Origin: Pseudomonadota bacterium
GTDB lineage: Bacteria; Myxococcota; Polyangia; Polyangiales; Polyangiaceae
DNA: 14,514 nucleotides
Reading direction: 5' to 3'
Assembly: GCA_023419055.1 (NCBI GenBank)
Contig: JAEZYO010000179.1
Coordinates: forward strand, 1-14,514
Shown: positions 5,514 to 12,221 of the stretch, one piece after another
How the letters are laid out: every line of letters begins with the position of its first letter
Position numbering within the stretch: the stretch's first letter is position 1
Notes under the pieces: generated by a model
Databases searched by the model: none
What the model was told of the DNA's origin: nothing
Seen by the model: the letters and a program-made list of their open reading frames with translations, nothing else
Translations under genes and position numbers: made by a program

Positions 5514-7142
5514 TCAGTTCGGGTTCCAACCACCGAGCACGGTCGCCTTGTCGCGCATGCTCGCCGCCTGCTGGGCGCTGATCTGCGTCGACCCCGCGGC
5601 GCGCCCGCTGGTGTTGATCAGGCTGCCGGAGCTGTTCTTGCTCTGGTACTCCCAGAACCTGAGCGACGCCGGGGGCGAGCCTCCCGTGATGGTCCAGCCG
5701 GCGCTCGAGATGTGGCTCCCGATCTCGCAGTTGACGTAGGCGACGTGGCTGCCCGGGTACGCGCTCGCGTCGATTCGCGCGAGCACGCTGCCGGTGATGC
5801 CCGGATCGCTCGTGATGCGCGAGTCGACGAAGACGTAGCCGTAGGCGCCGGCGGCGTTCCGCGACTGAACGATGTAGCCGTTCCGCCCCACCGTCTTGAT
5901 CTCGCACTCGTTGAAGTAGGCGACGCCGTTGCCCCAGATGAAGTCCACGTTGCCTGCGATGAAGCAGTTGTCCGCATAGAGCCGGCCGGACCAGAGCAGC
6001 GTGTCCTGCAGGCTCAGGATGTCGGCGTCGCGGATGATGCACTTGTCGCAGTTCTGCAGGCGCAACGCCTCCGCCTGCGACCCGCCCTGCGGCGTCAGGT
6101 TGTGGATGGTCAGGTTCTCGACCACGAGCCCGTTCGCGTTGTCCGCCCCCACGAGCGCCCGGATCTTGGTCCCTGCGTTCAGGTTGTTGTTGTTGACCCC
6201 CGACAGGATCGTCTGCTTCCTGTCAGCACCCCTCAGGGTGATATTCTGCTTCCCGGAGAAGTAGACCACGCCGTGGTACGTGCCGGGACCGATGTCGATG
6301 GTGGTCGGAGCCTGGTTGGCGTTCGGTACGGCGTCGAGCGCGCCTTGCGGCGAACAGAAGTCGCCGGTTCCGTCGAGCGCTACCGTGAGCGAGGTCGTGC
6401 TGCTCGGCGCTCCCGCGAAGGTAGTGAACGTCCACGCCTCGGGGTCCGAGATAGAAAAAGGCGCGTTGCCCGGGCCGACGATCGCTCCCGAGTCCACGGT
6501 GACGAAATAGGTCTTGCCGTAGCCGAGCGCGTGCGACTCGAGCTTGACGACCACGTCGTTCCCGTCGACGTAGACCGGGCGCTGCAGGTTGAAGGAGAGG
6601 CCGCCGATGGTGTCGCTGATCGTCATCGCCGCGAAGTCGACGCTCGCGACAGGGCTCCCGGGCGAAGCGGCGTCGAAGACCTTGACGCTGCCCGAGCTCC
6701 CGAGCGCGGGCACGCCCGAGAACGAGAGCCGCAGCGGCGGATCCGGGCAGGTGTCGACGGCGCCCGGCAGCGGGAAAAGATCCGTCACGCCGTCGGGCAG
6801 ATCGACCGGGACCCCTCCGCTCCCTCCTCCGTTTCCTGAAGCTCCACCCGTGCCGGAAGCTCCGCCCGCTCCTCCAGCGCCGGCTCCGGCCACGGTGCCT
6901 CCGGCTCCAGCCGCGCCACCTCCCGCTCCGGCCGCGCCACCGCTCGCCGGCGAGCCGGAGGAGCCTCCGCTCGCGCCGGTCGTGCCCCCGCTCGCGGACG
7001 AGCCGCCACCCTGCGCTTGAGTACCAGCCGCCCCGCCCGAGCCCGACGTGGCGCCTCCAGTCGAGTTGGCGCCGTCTCCGGGCGAGCCTTCACTGCAGGC
7101 GAGCGCGAGGGAAGCGGCACAGAGCGCGAGAGCACGGAGCAT
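5514..7142 (-). CDS. Pectinesterase (pectin methylesterase), carbohydrate esterase family 8, lipoprotein
   Basis: Removes methyl esters from homogalacturonan, producing substrate for the pectate lyase encoded next. I start at the ATG at 7142 (542 residues); a GTG directly before it (7145) would add one residue. The order is lipoprotein signal with lipobox LALAC (Cys16), a Gly/Ala/Ser linker to about 110, a bacterial Ig-like domain of the Big_5/SbsA kind (about 117-243), and the CE8 right-handed beta-helix (about 250-542). Active-site motifs, numbered from this ATG: QAEALRL (Gln356), SLQDTLLW (Asp380, acid/base), GNVDFIWG (Asp400, nucleophile), GYIVQSR, and LARID (Arg456) where classical plant and Erwinia enzymes have LGRPW. 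No strong ribosome binding site is visible. It begins 124 bases after the sigma/membrane gene pair, so it may have its own promoter. Confidence 0.93.
   Translation of the reverse strand: MLRALALCAASLALACSEGSPGDGANSTGGATSGSGGAAGTQAQGGGSSASGGTTGASGGSSGSPASGGAAGAGGGAAGAGGTVAGAGAGGAGGASGTGGASGNGGGSGGVPVDLPDGVTDLFPLPGAVDTCPDPPLRLSFSGVPALGSSGSVKVFDAASPGSPVASVDFAAMTISDTIGGLSFNLQRPVYVDGNDVVVKLESHALGYGKTYFVTVDSGAIVGPGNAPFSISDPEAWTFTTFAGAPSSTTSLTVALDGTGDFCSPQGALDAVPNANQAPTTIDIGPGTYHGVVYFSGKQNITLRGADRKQTILSGVNNNNLNAGTKIRALVGADNANGLVVENLTIHNLTPQGGSQAEALRLQNCDKCIIRDADILSLQDTLLWSGRLYADNCFIAGNVDFIWGNGVAYFNECEIKTVGRNGYIVQSRNAAGAYGYVFVDSRITSDPGITGSVLARIDASAYPGSHVAYVNCEIGSHISSAGWTITGGSPPASLRFWEYQSKNSSGSLINTSGRAAGSTQISAQQAASMRDKATVLGGWNPN
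6904..6945. repeat. 21-base direct repeat in the CE8 linker
   Basis: Two adjacent 21-base units (6904-6924 and 6925-6945) share the core CCGCGCCACC and differ at only a few positions. They encode part of the Gly/Ala-rich linker of the pectinesterase on the minus strand. Confidence 0.55.
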
Positions 7143-7225
7143 CACGCTATGGTTGCTCTACCCGGCGAGAACCCTCCAACAATCCACGAACACCTGCGCG
7201 ATTGCGCTCCGTTCGCAACTTTCCG

Positions 7226-7249
7226 AAAAATCGCGCTCGTTAGACGAAC
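7226..7249 (-). terminator. Weak hairpin plus T-run after the sigma/membrane gene pair
   Basis: On the minus strand a 6-base stem with a 3-base loop (7235-7249, GTTCGT-CTA-ACGAGC, one wobble) is followed four bases later by TTTTT (7226-7230). It lies about 20 bases after the stop of the membrane protein gene and before the CE8 start. The stem is short and the T-run is offset, so this is a tentative or partial terminator only. Confidence 0.3.
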
Positions 7250-7266
7250 TTCAAAGCCTGCGACCC

Positions 7267-8034
7267 TCAGCGTTCGGCGATCTCCGCGATCCGCGCGCGA
7301 TGCGGATCGTTCGGGTACCTAGCCAAGAAGAGCTCTGCGCGACGCTTCGCTTCCACGCCTCTCCCCTGTCCGGCGAGCGCTTCGATACCGAGCGCTGTCG
7401 CTTCCGCCCCGAGCTGACCGGCGGGAAACTCTTTGGGGTAGCGTTCGGCGAGCTCGAAGGCGCGCCCGAAGTCACGCCGAGCGAGCGCTGCTTGCACCGC
7501 GTCGAGCGCCTCGATCTCACGAGCCAGCGTGGACGCACTCCCGGGGACGCGCCCCTCGCTCTGCCGCAGCGTGGGCGCGGCCCGAGGGGGAGACTTCCCC
7601 GAGTGCTGCTTCGGGAGTTTGCGGACGGCCTCTCTCTCTCGCTCGGCCGTCGGGGTTGCGTGCATGGCGGGCGCTCCCTCGTTCGGCTCCGGCTTCGTCT
7701 CTCGGGGCAGCTCGGTGGCCTCGAGTCGGTGCGGAGCTGCGCTGTCCGCAACCGTCGGGCTCGAAGCGGCCATCCAACCAGCGGTGACCAGGCTGCCGCT
7801 CGCTGCGCCAATCGCGAACCAGCGGGCACCCGTTCGGCGTAGGGCTCGGAGGAACGCGCTCCCTTCGAGCCCCATGCCGGCCCCGACCACCGCCGCACCG
7901 AAAGTGCCCGCAAACCTGGTCCAAGCTGCTTGCCCGGCGCCTTCCGAAGGCGCGTCGTCGCGAGCGGAATCGAGGAGCAGCCGCTCGAATGCCGCGTCCA
8001 GCGCGCGTTCCGTCCTCTCGCCTTCGGTGGCCAT
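7267..8034 (-). CDS. Single-pass membrane protein with TPR-like C-terminus, candidate anti-sigma factor
   Basis: A 255-residue protein of no family I can name for certain. Residues 1-70 are likely cytoplasmic, with acidic/basic helical stretches. Residues about 71-90 (WFAIGAASGSLVTAGWMAAS) form one plausible membrane helix. Residues 92-165 are Pro/Glu/Lys-rich and probably disordered. Residues about 168-255 look like TPR helix pairs (AREIEALDAVQAALARRDFG, AFELAERYPKEFP, LGIEALAGQGRGVEAKRRAE, FLARYPNDPHRARI). Its ATG shares one base with the sigma gene stop (TGATG), indicating translational coupling. The position directly after an ECF sigma gene, with one membrane span, is the standard layout of an anti-sigma factor. 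However, it contains no cysteine, so it is not a zinc-binding (ZAS) anti-sigma. The anti-sigma role is inferred from context; a TPR periplasmic protein is the alternative. Confidence 0.75.
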   Translation of the reverse strand: MATEGERTERALDAAFERLLLDSARDDAPSEGAGQAAWTRFAGTFGAAVVGAGMGLEGSAFLRALRRTGARWFAIGAASGSLVTAGWMAASSPTVADSAAPHRLEATELPRETKPEPNEGAPAMHATPTAEREREAVRKLPKQHSGKSPPRAAPTLRQSEGRVPGSASTLAREIEALDAVQAALARRDFGRAFELAERYPKEFPAGQLGAEATALGIEALAGQGRGVEAKRRAELFLARYPNDPHRARIAEIAER

Positions 8035-8672
8035 CAGAGATCCCCTCCGCGCCCGCCGAGCGCGGCGCGCAAGCGCTTCGCGGCGGCCGAGAATTCTTCG
8101 CGCGCCCGGCGCAGTCGCGAGCTAGCGGTTCCGATAGGGATCTCCTCGAGCTCGGCGATCTCTTTGACGGGAATGCCCTCGAGCTCGGCGAGGATGAAGA
8201 CGGTCCGGAGCTCCAGCGGAAGGCGCAAGAGCACGGCGTCGAGGAGCTCTCGCGCCCGTCGCTGTTCGAGTCGTTGCTCGGGGGACGGGCTCTTGTCGTG
8301 AAGCTCCGGGAGCGAGTCCAGGTCGGTCGCGGCCGGTCGCGCCTTTTCTTTGCGAAGCAGGTTCGAGGCGACCCTCAGCGCCACGCCGTACAGGAAGGAG
8401 CGCTCGCGGCCGGCCCGAATGTCGGCAAGCTTTCTCGCGGCGACCCAGAACACCTCCTGCGCGGCGTCGTCGAGCTCGGAGGACCTGACTCCGAAGCGCC
8501 GGAGGAGCCTCCACACATCGGCGTAGTGAGCTTCGAACAGCGCCTCGAGCCCCAGCGGCGGCGCATTTTCCTCGAGCTCGGTCGCCTTCGATCCGGCGCC
8601 GGTCGAGCGCGCGTGCTCGCCGAGCAGTAGCTCCCTGCCTGCTGGACCAGCGCTTGCCACGAAAGGACTCAT
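8034..8672 (-). CDS. ECF-type RNA polymerase sigma factor
   Basis: A 212-residue sigma-70 family protein that should direct RNA polymerase to a small regulon, typically in response to an envelope signal. After a roughly 40-residue N-terminal extension, region 2 spans about 43-108 (LFEAHYADVWRLLRRFGV, ELDDAAQEVFWVAARKL, RSFLYGVALRVASNLLRK). A charged linker (about 109-140) follows, and then region 4 at about 143-203 (LLRLPLELRTVFILAELEG, VKEIAELEEIPIGTASSRLR), including the helix-turn-helix. Regions 1 and 3 are absent, as expected for ECF factors. The ATG at 8672 has a canonical GGAGGG eight bases upstream. The gene starts 24 bases after the stop of the barrel protein gene and overlaps the candidate anti-sigma gene by one base, so the three genes are probably one transcript. 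The target promoters cannot be read from this window. Confidence 0.93.
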   Translation of the reverse strand: MSPFVASAGPAGRELLLGEHARSTGAGSKATELEENAPPLGLEALFEAHYADVWRLLRRFGVRSSELDDAAQEVFWVAARKLADIRAGRERSFLYGVALRVASNLLRKEKARPAATDLDSLPELHDKSPSPEQRLEQRRARELLDAVLLRLPLELRTVFILAELEGIPVKEIAELEEIPIGTASSRLRRAREEFSAAAKRLRAALGGRGGDL

Positions 8673-8680
8673 CGCACGCG

Positions 8681-8686
8681 CCCTCC
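8681..8686 (-). promoter_or_regulatory. Ribosome binding site of the ECF sigma gene
   Basis: Minus-strand GGAGGG with eight bases before the ATG at 8672. It lies in the short gap after the preceding gene stop (8697) and confirms this start over downstream alternatives. Confidence 0.75.
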
Positions 8687-8696
8687 GGCACGATCA

Positions 8697-9779
8697 CTAA
8701 AAATGCAGGCCGAGGGCGATGGTCCCGTAACCACCCAAAAAGACCGAGCTGTCCGAGTCCTGCTGCCCGCCGCGCTCGTTCGCGTCGACGGCCCCCATCT
8801 GGACGCGGCCACCCAGCCGGAGCCCCACATGCACGAGCTTCCCCAGGCTGTACTCGGCGTCGAGCGAAACGCCCGCCGTCCCGAAGCCGCTGTTCTTCTT
8901 GCTGCTCGCCCCGTCGGCTTCGGTCGTTTCAACGGCCATCGAACCCACGTCGAATTCACCACAACCGAGCACCGATAACCCGCCGTCGTCGTAGGTGATG
9001 GCCGAGCAGAGCGCGACTCCCGCGCCGAACCCGAGCGCCTCCGTCTCGCGCCCGTCTTCGGTTCGACTTGCTGGGCCGTACATCGTCCAGCGGATCTGCA
9101 AGACTGGCCCGACCAGGCGACTCGCACCCGAGGGCGTCACGACGAACTCGCCCAAGGACGTGCTGAGGTCGAAGCGAGGCATCGGAAGCTCCGGGATGAA
9201 GCCGTAATCGACGCCTCCACTCAGCGTAAGGCGGCGATCACGTTCGAAGCGCAGGGTTCCGGCGCTCACCTCGACGGAATCCGGCTGCCCGTAGCTCGAG
9301 CCGCGCAGGCGAGGTTCGGGCGTGCTTGGTGGGGGAAAGATCCTCGGGGCGTCGGCGGGACGAGGCGTTTCGGGCTCCGCCGGCGCTGGGGCGGGAGCTT
9401 CTTGCGTACCCTCCTCATGTCCTCCGAGCGCGATGGCAGCAACGACGGCGAGTCCAGTCACGACCTTCGCACAATCGGGGTCGTGGATCTCTCGCGACGT
9501 CGAGCTGCCCTCCGGGGCGGTCACGAGCAGCGTCCCCGAGTAGGTGCTCTCTGCGTCCTGCTCGATCACCACCTCTAGTCTCTCGACGCGCGCTGCGCTC
9601 TCCGCTCCTTGTAGCCGCCCGCCTCGATCAGCCAGCTTGGCAACGAAGTACGCCTGGTTCGGGCAAGCCTCGGGTGCGCGATAATGGAGCGCGACTTCCG
9701 GCTCTGCCTGAGCGCGCGCGGCGGCGAACCCCACGGCGAGAACTCGTAGCCCGAACCCGAAGGAGCGAGACGTCATCAT
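8697..9779 (-). CDS. Exported protein with periplasmic N-domain and probable outer-membrane beta-barrel
   Basis: About 360 residues counted from the ATG at 9779. A GTG 27 bases upstream (9806) is possible, but this ATG leaves a cleaner signal peptide (MMTSRSFGFGLRVLAVGFAA, likely cleaved after ARAQA near residue 25). Residues about 26-118 form a small domain with EACPNQAYFVAKLADRGG and, later, SSTSREIHDPDCAKVVTGLA with a following alanine-rich hydrophobic stretch; the two cysteines may pair. A Pro/Glu-rich linker (about 123-165) follows. The last roughly 190 residues alternate polar and hydrophobic residues with many Gly and aromatics, ending in GTIALGLHF. A terminal Phe is usual for barrel proteins inserted by Bam. 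I recall this overall arrangement from uncharacterised myxobacterial proteins encoded beside ECF sigma genes, but cannot name a family. Possibly a sensor or porin-like partner of the sigma system. Confidence 0.8.
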   Translation of the reverse strand: MMTSRSFGFGLRVLAVGFAAARAQAEPEVALHYRAPEACPNQAYFVAKLADRGGRLQGAESAARVERLEVVIEQDAESTYSGTLLVTAPEGSSTSREIHDPDCAKVVTGLAVVAAIALGGHEEGTQEAPAPAPAEPETPRPADAPRIFPPPSTPEPRLRGSSYGQPDSVEVSAGTLRFERDRRLTLSGGVDYGFIPELPMPRFDLSTSLGEFVVTPSGASRLVGPVLQIRWTMYGPASRTEDGRETEALGFGAGVALCSAITYDDGGLSVLGCGEFDVGSMAVETTEADGASSKKNSGFGTAGVSLDAEYSLGKLVHVGLRLGGRVQMGAVDANERGGQQDSDSSVFLGGYGTIALGLHF

Positions 9780-9853
9780 CGATGGGGTAATAGGGGCGAG
9801 CGTCACCGGCGATCACGGAAACGACACGCGCCTCGTCGTGCTCGAAGCTTCGC

Positions 9854-11632
9854 TCAGTGAAAGTAGGCCCCCGAGATGCTGGTCTCGGTGCCGTCGTGCT
9901 GCTCCCACACCGCCACGGCGAGCCCGTTCGCGGCGCACGCGACTCGCACGACGTTGGCGTAGCCGGCCTCCGCAGTCTCGAGCAGATCGGTGTCACCGAA
10001 GCCCGCGCCGAAGCGGTAGCGACGATACCAGGCGTTCTGGATGGTCCCGTCGTATTGGTGCCAGACGGCCATCACGTTGCCGCTCGGATCGACACACAGG
10101 TCCGGGAAATCCGGGCTCTGAGAGAGGCTGGTGTCGAGCAGCGCGGCTTCGGCCCAGCCATCCTCGGGAGTGAACCGATTGAACCAGAGATTGCTCGTTC
10201 CGTCGTTGTTCTCGCGCCAGGTGACCAGCGCGTTGCCTCGGGGGTCGAGCGCCGCGACCGGTATCGAAGCGTAAATCGCGCCTTTCCCGAGGTCTTCTAC
10301 CTCCTCCGACCAGCCATCTTCGACCGTGAAACGGGCGGCCCACGGCATGCCGTCGATCGCGACGAAGGCAAACGCTTCGCCGGAGGCGTTCATCGCCAGG
10401 GCCGGCGTGCCGGCGTTCTCCGAGATCGGCAAGAGCCTGGCTTCACCCCAACCCTCACCCGCGACGTAGCGGTTGACCCAGGCGTTCGTGCCGTCCTCGT
10501 CACTCTGCGAGAAGCTCGCGATGGCGTTGCCGTCCCCGTCCATCACGATGTCGCCGACCCCACGGTACGTGGAGCGATCGCTGTCGTCGTCGATGTCTTC
10601 GGCCTCGCCCCAGCCCGAGCTAGGGTTCCCGCGGTCGGCCCACGTGAAGCGGTTGGCTCGAATGAAGCGCTGATTCGTGTCCTCGACGTAGTATTGAAAG
10701 ATCGCGATCGCGTGGCCGGAGTCGCTGAAGGCGACGTTCGGATACTCCGCGGAGCCGGAGTCGTCGGTCTCGACCAGATCGGCGGCGCCCCAGCCCGACT
10801 CCACGCTGTAGGTGTTGGCCCAGATGTTGTTGCGCACGCCGTCGTACTGCTGCCAGACCGCCACCGCGTTGCCTTCCGCGGTCATGGCGACGCGCGCGCC
10901 GTACACGGTGTGGCTCTCGTTACCGTTCTCGTCGATGATCTGGTCCGAGCCCCAGCCGGTCTCTGGCGAGAAGGTATTGGCGCGAATGTGCGCTCCTTGC
11001 CGCCAGACCGCCACCGCGTTGCCGCGCGCGTCGATCGCGACGCGCGGCAGCGTCGCCGCCCCCGTGATCGACTCCACGTCTTCGGGCATCCCCCACGCTC
11101 CGTCCTTGGTCTCGAAGGACCACGTGTAGGGCGCGTCGGAGAGGGCGTTTCCGGCCCGGTCCGTGATCGAGTCGTCGAGGGTGACTCGATACTCACCGTG
11201 CAAGGCGAGCGAGCTCTCCGGCGTAAAGGTCGCGACGTCGCCCTCGAGCTCGAGGTCGCCGGCGATCGACCCGAGGGGCCCCGAGACCACGAAGCTTTTC
11301 TCGGTGAGCGTCTCGCCGTCGAGCGCCTCCGAGAAGGTCACGCGAATCGTGGACGAGACGGCAACTTTGGTCGCTTCATCTTCGGGGCTTACCAAGACCA
11401 CCTTCGGGGATACCGTATCTCTCGACCCGTCTCCACCCTCGCCCGCTCCCCCCGGGTCAGAGGGGCCACCGGCCGCACTCGGCTCGCCCGCTTGACCGCC
11501 CGCCTGCGTCTCCCCGGGTCCGGAATCACAGGTCAAGGTGCTCTCACAGCCCGAAAATTCCTGGTCCGAGCACGCCGCCGCGAGCGCGCACGCAGTCGTG
11601 ACGCGCACGAGCACCCTCTCCACTCTCGACAT
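9854..11632 (-). CDS. Lipoprotein with Ig-like domain and eight-repeat, probably beta-propeller, region
   Basis: A 592-residue envelope protein. The signal ends in lipobox LAAAC (Cys21). A Gly/Pro/Glu linker follows to about 70, then a Big_5/SbsA-type Ig-like domain (about 73-176: PKVVLVSPEDEATKVAVSS, RVTFSEALDG, WSFETKDG). From about 178 to the end I count eight repeats of roughly 45-60 residues. Each has a version of GWG-x(2)-L/I at the start, P-x-V/A-A/V-x-D-x-x-GNAVAVW-x-Q-x-DG in the middle and W-x-N-x-Y/F before the next GW. The GN-A-VAVW core recurs near 204, 254, 304, 368, 417, 466, 518 and 570. This is the appearance of a beta-propeller; eight blades would fit. No catalytic residues are evident, so binding or surface recognition is likelier. 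The ATG has no clear ribosome binding site. It is upstream of the barrel/sigma genes, 74 bases away. Confidence 0.85.
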   Translation of the reverse strand: MSRVERVLVRVTTACALAAACSDQEFSGCESTLTCDSGPGETQAGGQAGEPSAAGGPSDPGGAGEGGDGSRDTVSPKVVLVSPEDEATKVAVSSTIRVTFSEALDGETLTEKSFVVSGPLGSIAGDLELEGDVATFTPESSLALHGEYRVTLDDSITDRAGNALSDAPYTWSFETKDGAWGMPEDVESITGAATLPRVAIDARGNAVAVWRQGAHIRANTFSPETGWGSDQIIDENGNESHTVYGARVAMTAEGNAVAVWQQYDGVRNNIWANTYSVESGWGAADLVETDDSGSAEYPNVAFSDSGHAIAIFQYYVEDTNQRFIRANRFTWADRGNPSSGWGEAEDIDDDSDRSTYRGVGDIVMDGDGNAIASFSQSDEDGTNAWVNRYVAGEGWGEARLLPISENAGTPALAMNASGEAFAFVAIDGMPWAARFTVEDGWSEEVEDLGKGAIYASIPVAALDPRGNALVTWRENNDGTSNLWFNRFTPEDGWAEAALLDTSLSQSPDFPDLCVDPSGNVMAVWHQYDGTIQNAWYRRYRFGAGFGDTDLLETAEAGYANVVRVACAANGLAVAVWEQHDGTETSISGAYFH

Positions 11633-11925
11633 GAACGCAGGGTAGCGGCCGGCCCTTCGAGCCGCAACCGGTTCCAGATCCGAGAGGCTTTGGCCAAATC
11701 CAAGCTGTTTGACCGAGCCCTCTCGCCAAGACTCGGCCTCTGGCGCCCCTCCGCGGCTCGTGCCGGAGCACCGGGCCTGGTCCGAAGGACGAGGCTGGCG
11801 GGCTCGCCACCCATCCGCTCACTCGCCCGCCTCTCGCGCCGGCGCCGCGCGCGGGCGCAGTGGACGCAAGGTCCCGAATCTCCTCGTGGTCTCGAGCCGG
11901 CGCGGTCCGACTCACACCATCCGGT

Positions 11926-11945
11926 GGAGAGAGACCATTCTCTCC
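11926..11945. repeat. 7-base inverted repeat
   Basis: GGAGAGA (11926-11932), spacer GACCAT, TCTCTCC (11939-11945). A perfect stem with a 6-base loop. No T-run follows on either strand, so it is not a standard terminator. Function unknown. Confidence 0.4.
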
Positions 11946-12204
11946 CCCCCACCCTCACGGAACGTAAAGGACTGCAAGCGTGGCGAGCAATGGTCACATT
12001 TTCGCCAAGTGTGTCCCCCCCCGGGGAGAGCGCAGGCCGATGAAAGCCGTCCCCTCGCCCAAAGGTCGGGCCGCGTGGGAAACACGACAGAGGCGAACAG
12101 GAACGGGATCGCTCGCGCGCTCGACCACCCACGGCGCGCCACTGAAGCTTTCGGGCACGCGCGACGTTGCTCCCTCCCGGCGCCGCGGGGTCAAGTCCGG
12201 GAGA

Positions 12205-12218
12205 GCGCGCCGGCGCGC
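12205..12218 (-). repeat. GC palindrome just after the RND gene stop
   Basis: GCGCGCCGGCGCGC is a perfect 14-base palindrome beginning three bases beyond the TAG of the RND gene on the minus strand. It may stabilise or help end the transcript, but lacks a T-run, so I do not call it a terminator. Confidence 0.4.
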
Positions 12219-12221
12219 CTG

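Larger units (their letters stand above)
11633..12221. other. Intergenic region between the RND gene and the propeller lipoprotein gene, no supported gene
   Basis: About 590 bases. Frames crossing it (11709-13055 plus, 11533-12375 minus, 11980-12339 plus) are Arg/Ser/Pro-rich, run into genes on the other strand and have no domain, so I reject them. It should contain the promoter of the 11632 gene near its left end, but I could not define one. It holds a 10-base palindrome TTTGGCCAAA (11689-11698), an inverted repeat (11926-11945), two C-runs (7 Cs at 11944-11950 and 8 Cs at 12015-12022, the latter followed by GGGG) and a GC palindrome next to the RND stop (12205-12218). Confidence 0.6.

Noticed and set aside
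4722..6839. 705-residue plus-strand frame across the pectate lyase and pectinesterase genes
   Set aside because: Antisense to two genes with clear catalytic motifs; Pro/Leu/Arg-rich composition is a shadow of the Gly/Ser linkers.
9843..9852. CGAAGCTTCG palindrome after the propeller lipoprotein stop as a terminator
   Set aside because: Only 10 bases, with no loop and no T-run; likely chance.
9857..12043. 728-residue plus-strand frame opposite the propeller lipoprotein
   Set aside because: Shadow frame with no domain; the minus frame has a signal, a lipobox and eight clear repeats.
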